From Brevibacillus thermoruber 423 (GTDB taxonomy: Bacteria; Bacillota; Bacilli; Brevibacillales; Brevibacillaceae): 64,000 bases of DNA. The stretch is from the NCBI RefSeq assembly GCF_000454065.1, contig NZ_ATNE01000001.1, positions 126,501 through 190,500 on the forward strand, given 5' to 3'. Each line of letters begins with the position of its first letter. Positions within the stretch are counted from its first letter, which is position 1. Position numbers and translations under genes: made by a program. The notes beneath the pieces are model-generated. The model saw nothing but the letters and a program-made list of their open reading frames with translations, did no database searches and had not been told where the DNA came from. Below, piece by piece: positions 26,154 to 35,104 of this stretch.

Positions 26154-26741
26154 TCAGATCAGCACGGATATTTGCTTGACCATATGGTCGTACAGGTGGC
26201 CGCTTACCAGAAGCGTGCCGTCCGGCCGATAGCCGATCGATTCGTACAGCTTGCGCGCCTGGGGGTTTTCCTGGTCCACGAGCAGCGCAATCCGCTCGTG
26301 TCCGCGCGCGCGAGCCTCTGCTTCAAAACGGGCCAGCAGCCGTCTGCCGATGCCTTTGCCGCGCTGGTCGGCGCGGACCGCCAGCGTGTCCAGGTAAAAC
26401 TCATCGGACCGGGCTTCCTTTACAATGACCGGAGCGATGCCCGTCAAGCGGGCCAACCGCTGAACAAACGGACGGTCCAGCTCTTCGGTCCGGCTGCCGT
26501 GGTAGAACAGCGCCAGTCCGACGGGTTCTCCCCCCACTTCGGCCACGACCGCATTCTCGTAGCTGAGCCGGTTTCTCTCCATCCGAAAAAACGCCTCGAT
26601 GACGCGAATGGCCTCGTCCGCTTCCACAGCGCCGGTCAGCGTATGGGCAATGCTGCCAATCGCTTCGTAAATCAGCGGCGCGACGCATGCCGCGTCTGCC
26701 GGTGTCGCTTTGCGTATCATGCTGGTTCGTTTGCGTATCAT
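26154..26741 (-). CDS. GNAT-family N-acetyltransferase
   Basis: The 195-residue protein has the acetyl-CoA loop RADQRGKGIGRRLLARF (about 122-138) and the downstream ARKLYESIGYR motif, so it is a GNAT transferase of unknown substrate. A perfect 21-bp tandem duplication covers its start, giving two ATGs (26741 and 26720) and the N-terminal repeat MIRKRTSMIRK. The shorter form from 26720 may be the original. Confidence 0.85.
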   Translation of the reverse strand: MIRKRTSMIRKATPADAACVAPLIYEAIGSIAHTLTGAVEADEAIRVIEAFFRMERNRLSYENAVVAEVGGEPVGLALFYHGSRTEELDRPFVQRLARLTGIAPVIVKEARSDEFYLDTLAVRADQRGKGIGRRLLARFEAEARARGHERIALLVDQENPQARKLYESIGYRPDGTLLVSGHLYDHMVKQISVLI

Positions 26742-26750
26742 GCTGGTTCG
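26709..26750. repeat. 21-bp tandem duplication over a start codon
   Basis: TTTGCGTATCATGCTGGTTCG occurs twice head to tail (26709-26729 and 26730-26750) without mismatch. It duplicates the start codon and six following codons of the GNAT gene. The stretch from 26751 to 26969 contains no feature I can support. Confidence 0.9.
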
Positions 26751-26969
26751 CCTGTTCCCTCCCCGTCCCTAGTGCGATCTGTTCTATTTTGGCACAGCGG
26801 GACGGGGGTGTCGAGGTTCTCCGGCCTTTTTGCCACAAAACCGTGACATGTGGCATCCGCATGGGAACGTCCGCCGCCGGGAAGAGGTCCCGAGCGGCGA
26901 TCGATGCCTTTCACCGGGATTCGGCTCGTCCGCCGCTGGCAAAGGCGCATCACGGCCGGCGAGCGGCGG

Positions 26970-28034
26970 CTATCCGAGCATTTTTTCGATGCTTAACTGG
27001 CGGTGGCAGCGAAGGTCGACAAACTGGCCGTGCCGGCGTATCAGCGGACGCATCGGCTCATCCCGGTGAATCAGGATCACTTCCACCTCCTCGCCGCTGT
27101 TGAGACGCGCCTTGGCTCCCACGTAAAGCTGGGCGATGTAATGGACGAACAGGGAGACGATTTCGATGTTGAGCAGCCCGTCGCACGCCGCCTTCCACAG
27201 CACGCGGGCCGCTTCAAACGGCGACGTCCGCTGCTTGTAGACGCGATCGGAGCAGATCGCGTCAAACATGTCGGCAACCGCCACCACCTGACACTCCAGC
27301 GGAATCTGCTCATCCTTCCGCCCTTCCGGATAGCCGGAGCCGTCCAGCCGCTCGTGGTGCAGCAGGGCACAAATGGCGAGCGTCTCATGGCCGCCCTCCA
27401 TCTGCTGCAGAATCTCGTACCCGTACACGGTGTGCCGCTTCATTTCCGCAAACTCCTCGTCCGTCAGCCTATCGGGTTTGAGCAGGATCTCCCGGGGCAC
27501 GCGCGTTTTGCCGATATCATGCAGAAATCCGGCCGCTCCCATCAACCATACGCGCTCCTCGTCCCATTTCAGCAAGCGGGCGATTAGCGTGCAGAGAATC
27601 CCCACGTTGAGCGAGTGGCGATACGTGTAGCTGTCCGCCCCTTCCAGCACGTACAGGGACCGGAACAGCCCGAGCCGCTCCTCCGTCCGCTCCGCCAGCG
27701 CGTGAAACGCTTGGCAGAACTCGTGCAGGCTCGGCACCTGTCCAAGGTCCACGCGCTCAAACAGCCGCCTCGTCTGTTCCATCGCATCCAGGTAGCAGAA
27801 CGCGCTCTCCCGGTCCCCTCCCTTGTCCAGCAGTTGGGCGGAAATCTTTTCGCCATTCCCCTCCGACAGGTCGTCTGCGATGCTGACGCGCGTGATGCGC
27901 TGGTTGCGCAGCGCGTTGACGTGGGCGGCTGTCAGCACGGTGCGCCGGGGCAGAAGCAGCACACCGGCTTCCGAGTAGAGATCCTCGGCCAGCACCTTGC
28001 CGACCAGCGCGGGATTTACAAAAGCCATTGGCAT
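26970..28034 (-). CDS. HD-GYP domain protein, probable cyclic-di-GMP phosphodiesterase
   Basis: The 354-residue protein has an unrecognised N-terminal region and an HD-GYP domain at about 130-310. The HD pair is in FLHDIGKTRVP and the GYP motif in HHERLDGSGYP, both intact. Such domains cleave cyclic-di-GMP to GMP or pGpG. There is no receiver or membrane domain, so the input signal is unclear. It appears to be a single gene; an A/T-rich region upstream (28050-28120) may hold its promoter. Confidence 0.9.
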   Translation of the reverse strand: MPMAFVNPALVGKVLAEDLYSEAGVLLLPRRTVLTAAHVNALRNQRITRVSIADDLSEGNGEKISAQLLDKGGDRESAFCYLDAMEQTRRLFERVDLGQVPSLHEFCQAFHALAERTEERLGLFRSLYVLEGADSYTYRHSLNVGILCTLIARLLKWDEERVWLMGAAGFLHDIGKTRVPREILLKPDRLTDEEFAEMKRHTVYGYEILQQMEGGHETLAICALLHHERLDGSGYPEGRKDEQIPLECQVVAVADMFDAICSDRVYKQRTSPFEAARVLWKAACDGLLNIEIVSLFVHYIAQLYVGAKARLNSGEEVEVILIHRDEPMRPLIRRHGQFVDLRCHRQLSIEKMLG

Positions 28035-28212
28035 AGCATCAAACCTTTCCTTCTATTCATATTTTTTCTAAAATTATAGAAAAGAAATACTTTTGCTGAC
28101 AACCTTTTTTCGACAATTGTCGCACGACAAACGTCACGGATCACTTTGGCGCGCCGCTGCATAGGATAAAAGGCAGCCCTGTGGAGGTTGAGTCAAGGAG
28201 GTAGACAAGGCC

Positions 28213-28704
28213 ATGACCTCGTTGTATATCACGCCCAAGGCGTGGAAGCAGATCGAACAATCCGTCAGAAAAAACCCCTCCCTGGAGACGGGAGGGGTAT
28301 TGATGGGATACTCGTTGAATGATGAAGAGTGGCTGGTTACCTACGCCAGCGGTCCCGGTCCCAATGCCGTTCGCCATCCCAACGCCATCCTGTTTGACGA
28401 CGACCACCTGCGCAGGCTGGTGCGCAAATTGAGCCGACGGCAGCGCTGGCAGTACATCGGGGATTGGCACAGCCACACGATCAAAAGGCTGTCGCCCAGC
28501 AAGGGAGACCGCCGCACGATTTGGGCGAAGGCGAGTCAGTCCCTCTACATGTCCTCTTCGCCGATCATGCTGATTGTCGGTCTCAACAGACAAGACAAGG
28601 TGCAGGCTCGCGCCTTTATTCTGGAGAACTCCCTGCGCGAAGTGGGGAAGATTGACCTGGCCACTCGGCAATCGCTTCGACAGCGCGGCGGAAAATCTCC
28701 ATAG
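28213..28704 (+). CDS. JAMM/MPN-family metallopeptidase-like protein
   Basis: The 163-residue protein has the full JAMM set: Glu25 in LETGGVLMG and the HSH-x7-S-x2-D motif within HSHTIKRLSPSKGD. Prokaryotic JAB proteins cleave isopeptide or peptide bonds, often near C-termini of small modifiers, but no ubiquitin-like gene or E1 partner is adjacent. AAGGAGG precedes the ATG. Its last 89 bases overlap, on the opposite strand, the end of the PBP gene. Confidence 0.85.
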   Translation: MTSLYITPKAWKQIEQSVRKNPSLETGGVLMGYSLNDEEWLVTYASGPGPNAVRHPNAILFDDDHLRRLVRKLSRRQRWQYIGDWHSHTIKRLSPSKGDRRTIWAKASQSLYMSSSPIMLIVGLNRQDKVQARAFILENSLREVGKIDLATRQSLRQRGGKSP

Positions 28705-30442
28705 CCCGGGTTGTCTCCCCGGCCGGCTGGTGTGCCGCCACGACGGCAATGGCGTACCGGGGGGTGTCGACCGGCGTGTAGCCGACAAACCAGAGGTGGT
28801 TGCTGCCGTCGCCGGCCCCCGTCTGCGCGGTGCCGCTTTTGCCCGCGACCGGCCACGGCGCCTGCAGCAGCATCCGGCCGGTTCCTTCGGTTACGACGAG
28901 GCGCAGCAGGCGCCTCATTTTTTTGGCCGTCACATAGTCGATCCCCGACTCCGGCAGCCGGTGTTCCGGAAAACGGAAAAACGTCTGGCCGTTTCGATAC
29001 GCGATCTCGCTCACCAACCGCACCTGGCCGGGCTGCCCCCCGCGCAGGATGGTCACCATCAGATTGGCGGCCTGCATTGGCGTGACGCGAACGTCCCGCT
29101 GGCCGATCGCCGTCTGGATCAAGACGCCTTCATCCTGGCGGGAAACCTGCTCGGCGAACACCCGTCCCTGCTCCTCGCCGTCCACCTGCCGGAAGCCGTC
29201 CAATTTGAACAGGTGCGGCGTGACGTATCCCACCGGAGAGGACAAGCCCAGACGGCGGGCATACGCCTCCAGCTTGTCCCCGCCGATCCGTTTGGCGATT
29301 TCGGCAAAGGTGATGTTGCAGGACTGGGCAAACGCCTCCTCCATCGTCAGCGCGCCGTGACCGTCCCGCTTCCAGCAGGAAAAGCCGTATTTGCCGTAAT
29401 CGCCGCGGCAGACGAACCGCTCGGTGGGGGAAACCAGCCCCTCCGCCAGGGCGGCCGCGGCCACGACCGTCTTGAAGACGGAACCGGGGGTGATTTGCTT
29501 GACGGCGCGGTTTCGCCACGCCCCCTGCTGCACGTCCACTTTCGTCTGGTCGTACTGCGGGCGGCTGACCATCGCCAGGACGTCTGCATGGGTCGCGTCC
29601 AGCACGACGATCGCCCCTTCCCGCAGGCCGGCGCTGTCCGCCACCCGCTCCAGGCGCCGCTGCAGGTCGGCGTCCAGCGTGGTGACGAGAGACAGCGGGT
29701 AGTACTGGTTCTCCTGCCGCGTGTAGCGGATGTCCAGCCCCTTGAGCGGCTTTCCCTCGCCATCCACGTAGTAGGAGAGCACGGACGGCTCCACTCCCTG
29801 CAAAAACCGGTCGAAGCTGCGCTCCAAGCCGGACGCCCCTACCGTGCTGTCCGCGTTCATCTTCCCTTCCGCCCACTCGTCCGGATACAGCGTGCGGACC
29901 AGTTCGGGATTGCGGTGGATGTAGCCGATCACGTGCTTGGCCACCTCGTCCGCGCGGTAGCGCTCCGTCACTTTCAGGGCGACGACGCCGGGGATCCCCA
30001 GCGCGTTTACCTGATCCGCCTGCCGCTCGCTCAGGGGGACCAGCCTGCCGTCCGTCTGTCTCAGCATGAGCGGGGCTTTCGCTTTGGTCATCACGTCTTC
30101 GAGCATCGTTTCCGGCACGCGCACGATCTCCGCCAGCCGTCTCCATCCGCCGTTTTCCTGCAGGCTGCCCCGCGCCAGGGGGAACAGGAGCAGGGCGAGC
30201 TGTTCCTCCCCCGTAAAGGGGTAGCCGTTTCGGTCGAGGATGTCGCCCCGGCCGCTGTGCAGCACGATGCTCTGCTGCCGCTGCTTAACCGCATTTTTCA
30301 CCAAATCGACACCGTGCCTGGAGAAGCGGTGCGATGCCCACAGTTGAATCCACCAGAGGCGGACCAACAGCCCGGCCCACACCAGCGTCATGAACAACAG
30401 CACGAGAAAGTGGCGCCGTTTCACCCGGCGTTCCAGGTCCAT
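28616..30442 (-). CDS. pbpI: class B penicillin-binding protein, PbpI (YrrR)-like
   Basis: The 608-residue transpeptidase has one N-terminal membrane helix (about 12-35), a dimerisation domain, and a catalytic domain with SxxK (TPGSVFKTV), SxN (QSCNI) and KTG-type (GKSGTAQTG) motifs. It should cross-link peptidoglycan outside the membrane. The position next to udk matches yrrR/pbpI of B. subtilis; greA, usually between them, is missing. The ATG at 30442 is 8 bases after GGGAGG; the longer frame is unlikely. Confidence 0.88.
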   Translation of the reverse strand: MDLERRVKRRHFLVLLFMTLVWAGLLVRLWWIQLWASHRFSRHGVDLVKNAVKQRQQSIVLHSGRGDILDRNGYPFTGEEQLALLLFPLARGSLQENGGWRRLAEIVRVPETMLEDVMTKAKAPLMLRQTDGRLVPLSERQADQVNALGIPGVVALKVTERYRADEVAKHVIGYIHRNPELVRTLYPDEWAEGKMNADSTVGASGLERSFDRFLQGVEPSVLSYYVDGEGKPLKGLDIRYTRQENQYYPLSLVTTLDADLQRRLERVADSAGLREGAIVVLDATHADVLAMVSRPQYDQTKVDVQQGAWRNRAVKQITPGSVFKTVVAAAALAEGLVSPTERFVCRGDYGKYGFSCWKRDGHGALTMEEAFAQSCNITFAEIAKRIGGDKLEAYARRLGLSSPVGYVTPHLFKLDGFRQVDGEEQGRVFAEQVSRQDEGVLIQTAIGQRDVRVTPMQAANLMVTILRGGQPGQVRLVSEIAYRNGQTFFRFPEHRLPESGIDYVTAKKMRRLLRLVVTEGTGRMLLQAPWPVAGKSGTAQTGAGDGSNHLWFVGYTPVDTPRYAIAVVAAHQPAGETTRAMEIFRRAVEAIAEWPGQSSPLRAGSSPE

Positions 30443-30528
30443 GCCGCATACCTCCCGCCTTTTTTTTCCAGTATTGCCGGAACGGGCGGCGGGAAAACCC
30501 GATCTGGCCCAACATGCGCACAGGCATG

Positions 30529-30560
30529 AAAAAAAGCGCGCCGCTTTCGGGCGGCGCGCT
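30529..30560 (-). terminator. terminator after udk
   Basis: AGCGCGCCGC (30535-30544) and GCGGCGCGCT (30551-30560) form a 10-bp stem. Reading leftward, TTTTTT follows directly. Confidence 0.85.
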
Positions 30561-30679
30561 CGCGTGTGGTTTCGGATATTCACGTGTGAGGGGATGTCCC
30601 CGAGCCGGTCGCGCTGCCCGGGGCATGGAATCGGCCCTACAAGACAGCGGCCCTCTTGTCCCGGGCTCGGCTGACGTCC

Positions 30680-31321
30680 CTACGCGTTGGAAAGCTGCTG
30701 TTTCTCCAGCAGGATGTTGCGGATCTTGGTCGACAGAAGATCGAGCGCCACCCGGTTGTAGCCGCCTTCCGGGATGATCACGTCGGCGTACCGCTTGGTC
30801 GGCTCGATAAACTGCAGGTGCATCGGCCTTACGACGTTGAGGTACTGGTTGACCACCGATTCGAGCGAACGGCCGCGCTCTTCGATGTCACGCATGATCC
30901 GCCGGACGATCCGCACGTCGGCGTCGGTGTCCACAAACACCTTGATATCCATCATGTCGCGGATGCGGGGATCTTCCAGGATCAGCATGCCTTCCAGAAT
31001 GATCACGTCTTTCGGCTCCACCAGCACCGTTTCCCGCTTCCGGTTGTGCACCTTGAAGTCGTAAATCGGCTTCTGGATCGGCCGGCGCTGCATCAGCTCC
31101 TGCAGGTGAAACAGCAGCAGATCGTTGTCAAACGCAAACGGGTGGTCGTAGTTGGTCATCGAGCGCTCTTCCAGACTGAGGTGGCTCTGGTCCTTGTAGT
31201 ACGAATCCTGCTCAATCATGGCGACGCTGTCGTTTTGAAACTGGCGAAACAGTTCGCGCGCCACGGTAGTTTTGCCGGAGCCGCTGCCCCCGGCGACCCC
31301 AATCAATACGGGGTGACCCAT
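30680..31321 (-). CDS. udk: uridine kinase
   Basis: This 213-residue enzyme phosphorylates uridine and cytidine in the pyrimidine salvage pathway. The N-terminus carries the P-loop [14 protein letters not shown], and NYDHPFAFD and [10 protein letters not shown] are typical of Udk. It has an AAGGAGA site and lies 35 bases after trmR, so it is probably in the mltG-trmR-udk transcript. The U32 peptidase genes found between these in B. subtilis are absent. Confidence 0.95.
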   Translation of the reverse strand: MGHPVLIGVAGGSGSGKTTVARELFRQFQNDSVAMIEQDSYYKDQSHLSLEERSMTNYDHPFAFDNDLLLFHLQELMQRRPIQKPIYDFKVHNRKRETVLVEPKDVIILEGMLILEDPRIRDMMDIKVFVDTDADVRIVRRIMRDIEERGRSLESVVNQYLNVVRPMHLQFIEPTKRYADVIIPEGGYNRVALDLLSTKIRNILLEKQQLSNA

Positions 31322-31356
31322 GCTCCATGTCTCCTTCCTCTTGCTGCTCCCTGGCC

Positions 31357-32025
31357 TTACAGCCGGGGCCCGTTCTCTGATGTGTAATCGGCTGTCCGCT
31401 TCAGGCTGACGGCCAGGCCATCGCCCACCGGAACAAACGTGGTTTCCAGTTGGGGATGCTCCGCCAGGTAGGCGTTGAACTGCCGCAGCTTGTCCACCAG
31501 CGGCCGCTGCCGTTTCCCCGCTTCTTCCGGCGCCGCCACCAGCCCGCGAAACAGGACGTTGTCGGACAGCACCAGTCCCCCCTCGCGCAGCAGCGGCAGG
31601 TAGAGATCGAGAAACGTGCGGTACTGTCCTTTGGCGGCGTCGATAAACAGACAGTCGAACCGGTACGTGTCCGGCAGACCGAGCGTGGCATCTCTGGCGA
31701 GGATCTCGATCCGCGCCGACAACCCGGCTTCCGCGATGTTGGCACGCGCCCGCTCCAGACGCTGCTCGTCGATGTCCATCGTGACGATGCGGGCTTCCGG
31801 TGCCGCCTCCGCCATCCAGATGGTCGAATAGCCGATGGCGGTCCCCACTTCCAGAATCGACTTCGGCCGGTGAAGCTGGAGCAGCGTCCGCATCACCTGC
31901 GCTGTCGGCAGTTGGACGATGGGAATGCCCTCTTCCGCCGCTTCCCGCTCCAATCGCGCCAGCAGCGGGGAACGCGGCGGGATCAGCCCCGTCACATAAG
32001 CATCAATCGCCGGATTGGTTATCAT
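31357..32025 (-). CDS. trmR: tRNA 5-hydroxyuridine methyltransferase
   Basis: The 222-residue SAM-dependent O-methyltransferase has motif [18 protein letters not shown] and [12 protein letters not shown]. In B. subtilis the homologue YrrM (TrmR) methylates 5-hydroxyuridine at the tRNA wobble position. The location between mltG and udk is the same there. AAGGGGG precedes a GTG at 32028 and the ATG at 32025; I choose the ATG. Confidence 0.88.
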   Translation of the reverse strand: MITNPAIDAYVTGLIPPRSPLLARLEREAAEEGIPIVQLPTAQVMRTLLQLHRPKSILEVGTAIGYSTIWMAEAAPEARIVTMDIDEQRLERARANIAEAGLSARIEILARDATLGLPDTYRFDCLFIDAAKGQYRTFLDLYLPLLREGGLVLSDNVLFRGLVAAPEEAGKRQRPLVDKLRQFNAYLAEHPQLETTFVPVGDGLAVSLKRTADYTSENGPRL

Positions 32026-32097
32026 CACATCACGCCCCCTTACCTAGCAACCGCATCATTATAGCATACCCGCGGGCAAAAAACAGAGGAAACCGCG

Positions 32098-33192
32098 TCA
32101 GTTCCCTCTGCTTTTCGCATCGTTGGCCTCGTGCTCCGCCAGCGTGCGGGAGAAGTAGTGCTCGGACGAACCGTCCTTTTTGGTCACGTAAAAGAAATAA
32201 TCGTGTTGGGCCGGATGGACGGCGGCGGCCAGCGACGCCCTGCCGGGGTTGGCGATCGGCCCGGGCGGCAGTCCCGGATGCATGTACGTGTTGTACGGAC
32301 TGTTTACCTTCAGATCGTTGTACGTCAGCCGGTCGCGCTGCTTGCCGAGAACAAACTGGACGGTGGCGTCCGCCTGCAGGAGCCACCCTTCGCGCAGGCG
32401 GTTGTAGTAGACGCCGGCCACGATCGGCCGCTCCTTGTCCACCACGACCTCCCGCTCCACGATGGACGCCAGGCGGACCGCCTCGTCCATCGTCATGCCC
32501 CGCTGTTTCAGCGTTTCCGTCCACTCCGGCTGCCATTCCTTTTGGAACTGGGCGAGCATCTTCGCGATGATCTCGTGCGCGCTGGCCCCCTTTTTCACTT
32601 CGTACGTCTCGGGAAACAGGTAGCCCTCCAGGCGGTATTTTCGCCCTTCCGTTTTCGGAATGGCCGCGACAAACGGAAACTCCGGAAAGCTCCCCTGATT
32701 GACTTCCCGCAAAAAGGCCGCTTTGTCGGCCAGCCCTTTTTGCGCCAAATGATCGGCGATCTGCTCCACGTTCCAGCCCTCCGGCACGGTGAAGCGCACG
32801 GTGTCCACCACGGTCTTGCCCTCCGCCATGGTTTGCAGGATCTCATCGACGGTGGCGCCCGTCTGGAACTGGTAGGTCCCGGCCTGCAGGCGGGAGCCGA
32901 TCCCCTGGTACATGGCATAGTAGGCAAACAGGTCGGCGCTGCGAATCAGCCCCTGCTCTTCCAGCAGACGGCCGATCTCCCGCACCGACGAACCGGACGG
33001 AATGCTTACCTTTTTGACGGTGTGCTCGCCATTCGGCGGCTGCAGCCCTTGATAGACGTAAAATGCCGCTCCTCCCGCCGCGATCAGCAGACAGAACAGC
33101 GCGACCCCCAACCGAAAAAAGCGGCCCCGCCTGCGCCGCTGCGGCGGCGGCCATTCGGCGCTGCGATCTTGTTTCAGTGACAGTAGATTCAC
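32098..33192 (-). CDS. mltG: endolytic murein transglycosylase MltG (YrrL)
   Basis: This 364-residue membrane-anchored enzyme cuts nascent glycan strands. A basic N-terminus is followed by a membrane helix (about 31-52, FFRLGVALFCLLIAAGGAAF), a LysM-like domain (SIPSGSSVREIGRLLEEQG) and the YceG domain with catalytic Glu in LASIVEREV and the late NSPYNTYMHPGLPPGPI. I choose the GTG at 33192, which has GGAGG 8 bases upstream; the frame is open well beyond it without a start that fits. Confidence 0.92.
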   Translation of the reverse strand: MNLLSLKQDRSAEWPPPQRRRRGRFFRLGVALFCLLIAAGGAAFYVYQGLQPPNGEHTVKKVSIPSGSSVREIGRLLEEQGLIRSADLFAYYAMYQGIGSRLQAGTYQFQTGATVDEILQTMAEGKTVVDTVRFTVPEGWNVEQIADHLAQKGLADKAAFLREVNQGSFPEFPFVAAIPKTEGRKYRLEGYLFPETYEVKKGASAHEIIAKMLAQFQKEWQPEWTETLKQRGMTMDEAVRLASIVEREVVVDKERPIVAGVYYNRLREGWLLQADATVQFVLGKQRDRLTYNDLKVNSPYNTYMHPGLPPGPIANPGRASLAAAVHPAQHDYFFYVTKKDGSSEHYFSRTLAEHEANDAKSRGN

Positions 33193-33291
33193 GACAGAGT
33201 CCTCCTTTTTTCGCGGTGCCTCTCTGCCGACCATTGATTTCGACACGCGGCACCCGGGACCCCAAAGAGGGCTCGTCCCTGCATCTTTTCC

Positions 33292-33320
33292 ATTATACCC
33301 AAGGCCTGTCCCGCTGTCAC
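33292..33320 (-). promoter_or_regulatory. mltG promoter
   Basis: On the minus strand GTGACA (33320-33315) and TATAAT (33297-33292) are 17 bases apart. Confidence 0.65.
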
Positions 33321-33419
33321 CAGCGCGCGACCCATGCAGTTTTTGGGCACTTCGGGAGGAATTTGTGTAATAAAATGGAAAATGATAGAGGAAGGGAATT
33401 GTGTGCAGGGAGGATCGAA

Positions 33420-33565
33420 ATGAAGCGAATGCTGCTCGTCGCGGAGTGGGGGAATACCGCTTTGAGACGCGATCGGCTGACATCAAAGCCATCCGCATTC
33501 ACCAGGAACGCTATGGCGAGTCATTCTCGTTTACGGTGCCGCTCGCAAAGGGAGGGACGCCGTGA
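33420..33565 (+). pseudogene. small open frame broken by a one-base shift in a G run
   Basis: An ATG at 33420 with a good GGGAGG site opens MKRMLLVAEWG. The protein-like continuation EYRFETRSADIKAIRIHQER is in another frame and ends at 33565. One extra G in the run at 33446-33452 would join them into a gene of about 50 codons. The stop overlaps the ATG of the next gene (TGATG). The product is unknown, and the shift may be real or a sequencing error. Confidence 0.45.
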
Positions 33566-33931
33566 TGCGCGGACACCGGAACCGGTTCATCCGCTGGCTG
33601 ATTATCGCCGCTTCCCTGGCGTTGTTGTTTCCCGCCTGCTATCCTGACCCGTGGACGCCCGAGGGAGCCGTCAGCGAAGCGCTGAGAGGCATGTCCATCC
33701 CCGCCGATACGGTCCGGGCGGTCTCCGTCATTGACACCGGAGGACTGTACTCCGTCCTGTTTTATGACGAACAACACCGGATCTACCATCATTTTTTCAT
33801 GGACCGCCCGTTTGGCTTCCTCTGGAGAAACCGGGGCGGCGGCGCTGTACGCCTATGACCGCAGCGGCACGCTTCTCTACCGTCTGGACAGCGACCATCC
33901 GGTAATCAGGCGGCACGCAGGCGGAGAGTGA
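33565..33931 (+). pseudogene. small lipoprotein-like gene with a probable frameshift
   Basis: The ATG at 33565 starts MRGHRNRFIRWLIIAASLA, a hydrophobic leader with a possible lipobox (FPAC). The frame stops at 33858, but a second frame continues with ALYAYDRSGTLLYRLDSDH to 33931. The switch fits one surplus base in the GC repeat near 33833-33842. Function is unknown. The preceding gene shows the same kind of break. Confidence 0.5.
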
Positions 33932-33942
33932 ATCCACGCCAA

Positions 33943-33974
33943 GAAAAACGAGAGGGCCGCATCGCCCTCTCGTT
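33943..33974 (-). terminator. terminator of the alaS-ireB-ruvX-yrzB operon
   Basis: AACGAGAGGGC (33947-33957) pairs with GCCCTCTCGTT (33964-33974), and leftward TTTTTCTTGG follows. Confidence 0.85.
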
Positions 33975-33978
33975 GGTC

Positions 33979-34278
33979 TTACAGCTCTTCTTTTTCCAGG
34001 TCGGCAATCAGGGTCTCGAACGTCGCCTCCACCTGTTCCCACTCCGCGTCGTCCTCAATCGGCTGGAGCATGTCGGTGCCGTCGTAGCGCAGGAAGTGAA
34101 CCTCGTACTCCTCCTCTTCTTCCTGATCGACGGGAACCAGCACCAGATACGTGCGGTCTTCGATGTCAAAAATGTACATGATGCGGAAATCACGCGGGTT
34201 CTCGTCGCCTTCTTCCGTCAGCGCGATCACATCCCCGACTTCAAACTCCTCAAACAATTCCTCGCTCATCTCGGTCAC
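33979..34278 (-). CDS. DUF1292 family protein (YrzB-like)
   Basis: This is a 99-residue, very acidic cytoplasmic protein ([14 protein letters not shown] in the centre). DUF1292 proteins regularly follow ruvX in Bacillales; no biochemical role is known to me. Its start overlaps the ruvX stop by 4 bases, so translation is coupled. It is the last gene of the operon. Confidence 0.9.
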   Translation of the reverse strand: MTEMSEELFEEFEVGDVIALTEEGDENPRDFRIMYIFDIEDRTYLVLVPVDQEEEEEYEVHFLRYDGTDMLQPIEDDAEWEQVEATFETLIADLEKEEL

Positions 34279-34691
34279 CTCGATTTTGCGTCCAAGTAAC
34301 CCTGCAGGATTAACGTGGCCGCCATTTTGTCAATCACGTTTTTGCGTTTTTGCCGGCTGACATCGGCTGCGATCAGCATCCGCTCGGCGGCCATGGTGGT
34401 CAGCCGTTCGTCCCAGAGACGGACGGGCAGTCCCGTCCGGTCTTCGAGCAAACGGGCAAACGCCTGGCAGCTTTCCCCGCGCGGTCCGATGGTTCCGTTC
34501 ATATTTTTGGGCAGGCCCACGACAATTTCGCCGACCTGGTAATGCGCAATCCATTCTTCCAAGCGGGCGAGATCCTTTTCCTTTGACTGGCGCCTGATCG
34601 TCTCCACCCCTTGGGCGGTCCAGCCCAGCTCATCGCTGACGGCCACGCCGATGGTCTTCTCGCCCACATCCAATCCCAGAATCCGTGCCAT
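34275..34691 (-). CDS. ruvX: putative pre-16S rRNA nuclease / Holliday junction resolvase-like protein (YqgF/YrrK)
   Basis: The 138-residue RNase H-fold protein has [31 protein letters not shown] and [13 protein letters not shown], with the acidic residues Asp, Glu and Asp kept. The homologue matures 16S rRNA in E. coli. I use the ATG at 34691; a GTG three codons upstream is possible. The order ireB-ruvX-DUF1292 is conserved in Bacillus. Confidence 0.93.
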   Translation of the reverse strand: MARILGLDVGEKTIGVAVSDELGWTAQGVETIRRQSKEKDLARLEEWIAHYQVGEIVVGLPKNMNGTIGPRGESCQAFARLLEDRTGLPVRLWDERLTTMAAERMLIAADVSRQKRKNVIDKMAATLILQGYLDAKSR

Positions 34692-34704
34692 CGCCTGCAC
34701 GCAC

Positions 34705-34968
34705 CTACTTGCGTTCTTCCGACAAGTAGACGGTTACCAGCTCTTCGATGATTCTGTCCCGCTCAATTTTGCCGATCAGGCTGCGCGCATTGTTGTGGCG
34801 GGGAATGAACGCCGGATCACCGGAAAGCAGGTAGCCAACGATCTGCGTGATCGGGTTGTACCCTTTTTCCTGCAGGGCCTTGTAGACCTCTGTCAGCGTT
34901 TCCCGCACTTCCACCGTATTTGTTTCCTTGGGCACCGTGAACTTCATGGTATTATCCATCGAACTCAC
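34705..34968 (-). CDS. IreB family regulatory phosphoprotein (YrzL)
   Basis: This is an 87-residue protein with [20 protein letters not shown], the family core. In Enterococcus, IreB is phosphorylated by a PASTA kinase and affects cephalosporin resistance. The GTG at 34968 has GAGGTG 6 bases upstream, and its start [10 protein letters not shown] matches the remembered B. subtilis N-terminus MSSFDKTMKF, so I prefer it over the ATG three codons later. Confidence 0.9.
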   Translation of the reverse strand: MSSMDNTMKFTVPKETNTVEVRETLTEVYKALQEKGYNPITQIVGYLLSGDPAFIPRHNNARSLIGKIERDRIIEELVTVYLSEERK

Positions 34969-35104
34969 GATCAACACCTCGATTCCTCTGAGACTCTTCC
35001 GCATTCGCTCTTCCTATCAAGTGTATTCGCCTCAAGCAGCCCGATTCCTTGTCGATCGGGCACTTTTCTTGGATGGCGAAACATGGCGAGGAAAGACGGC
35101 GGCG

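Noticed and set aside
28574..30529. 651-residue plus-strand frame opposite the PBP gene
   Set aside because: Shadow frame; the PBP catalytic motifs lie on the minus strand.
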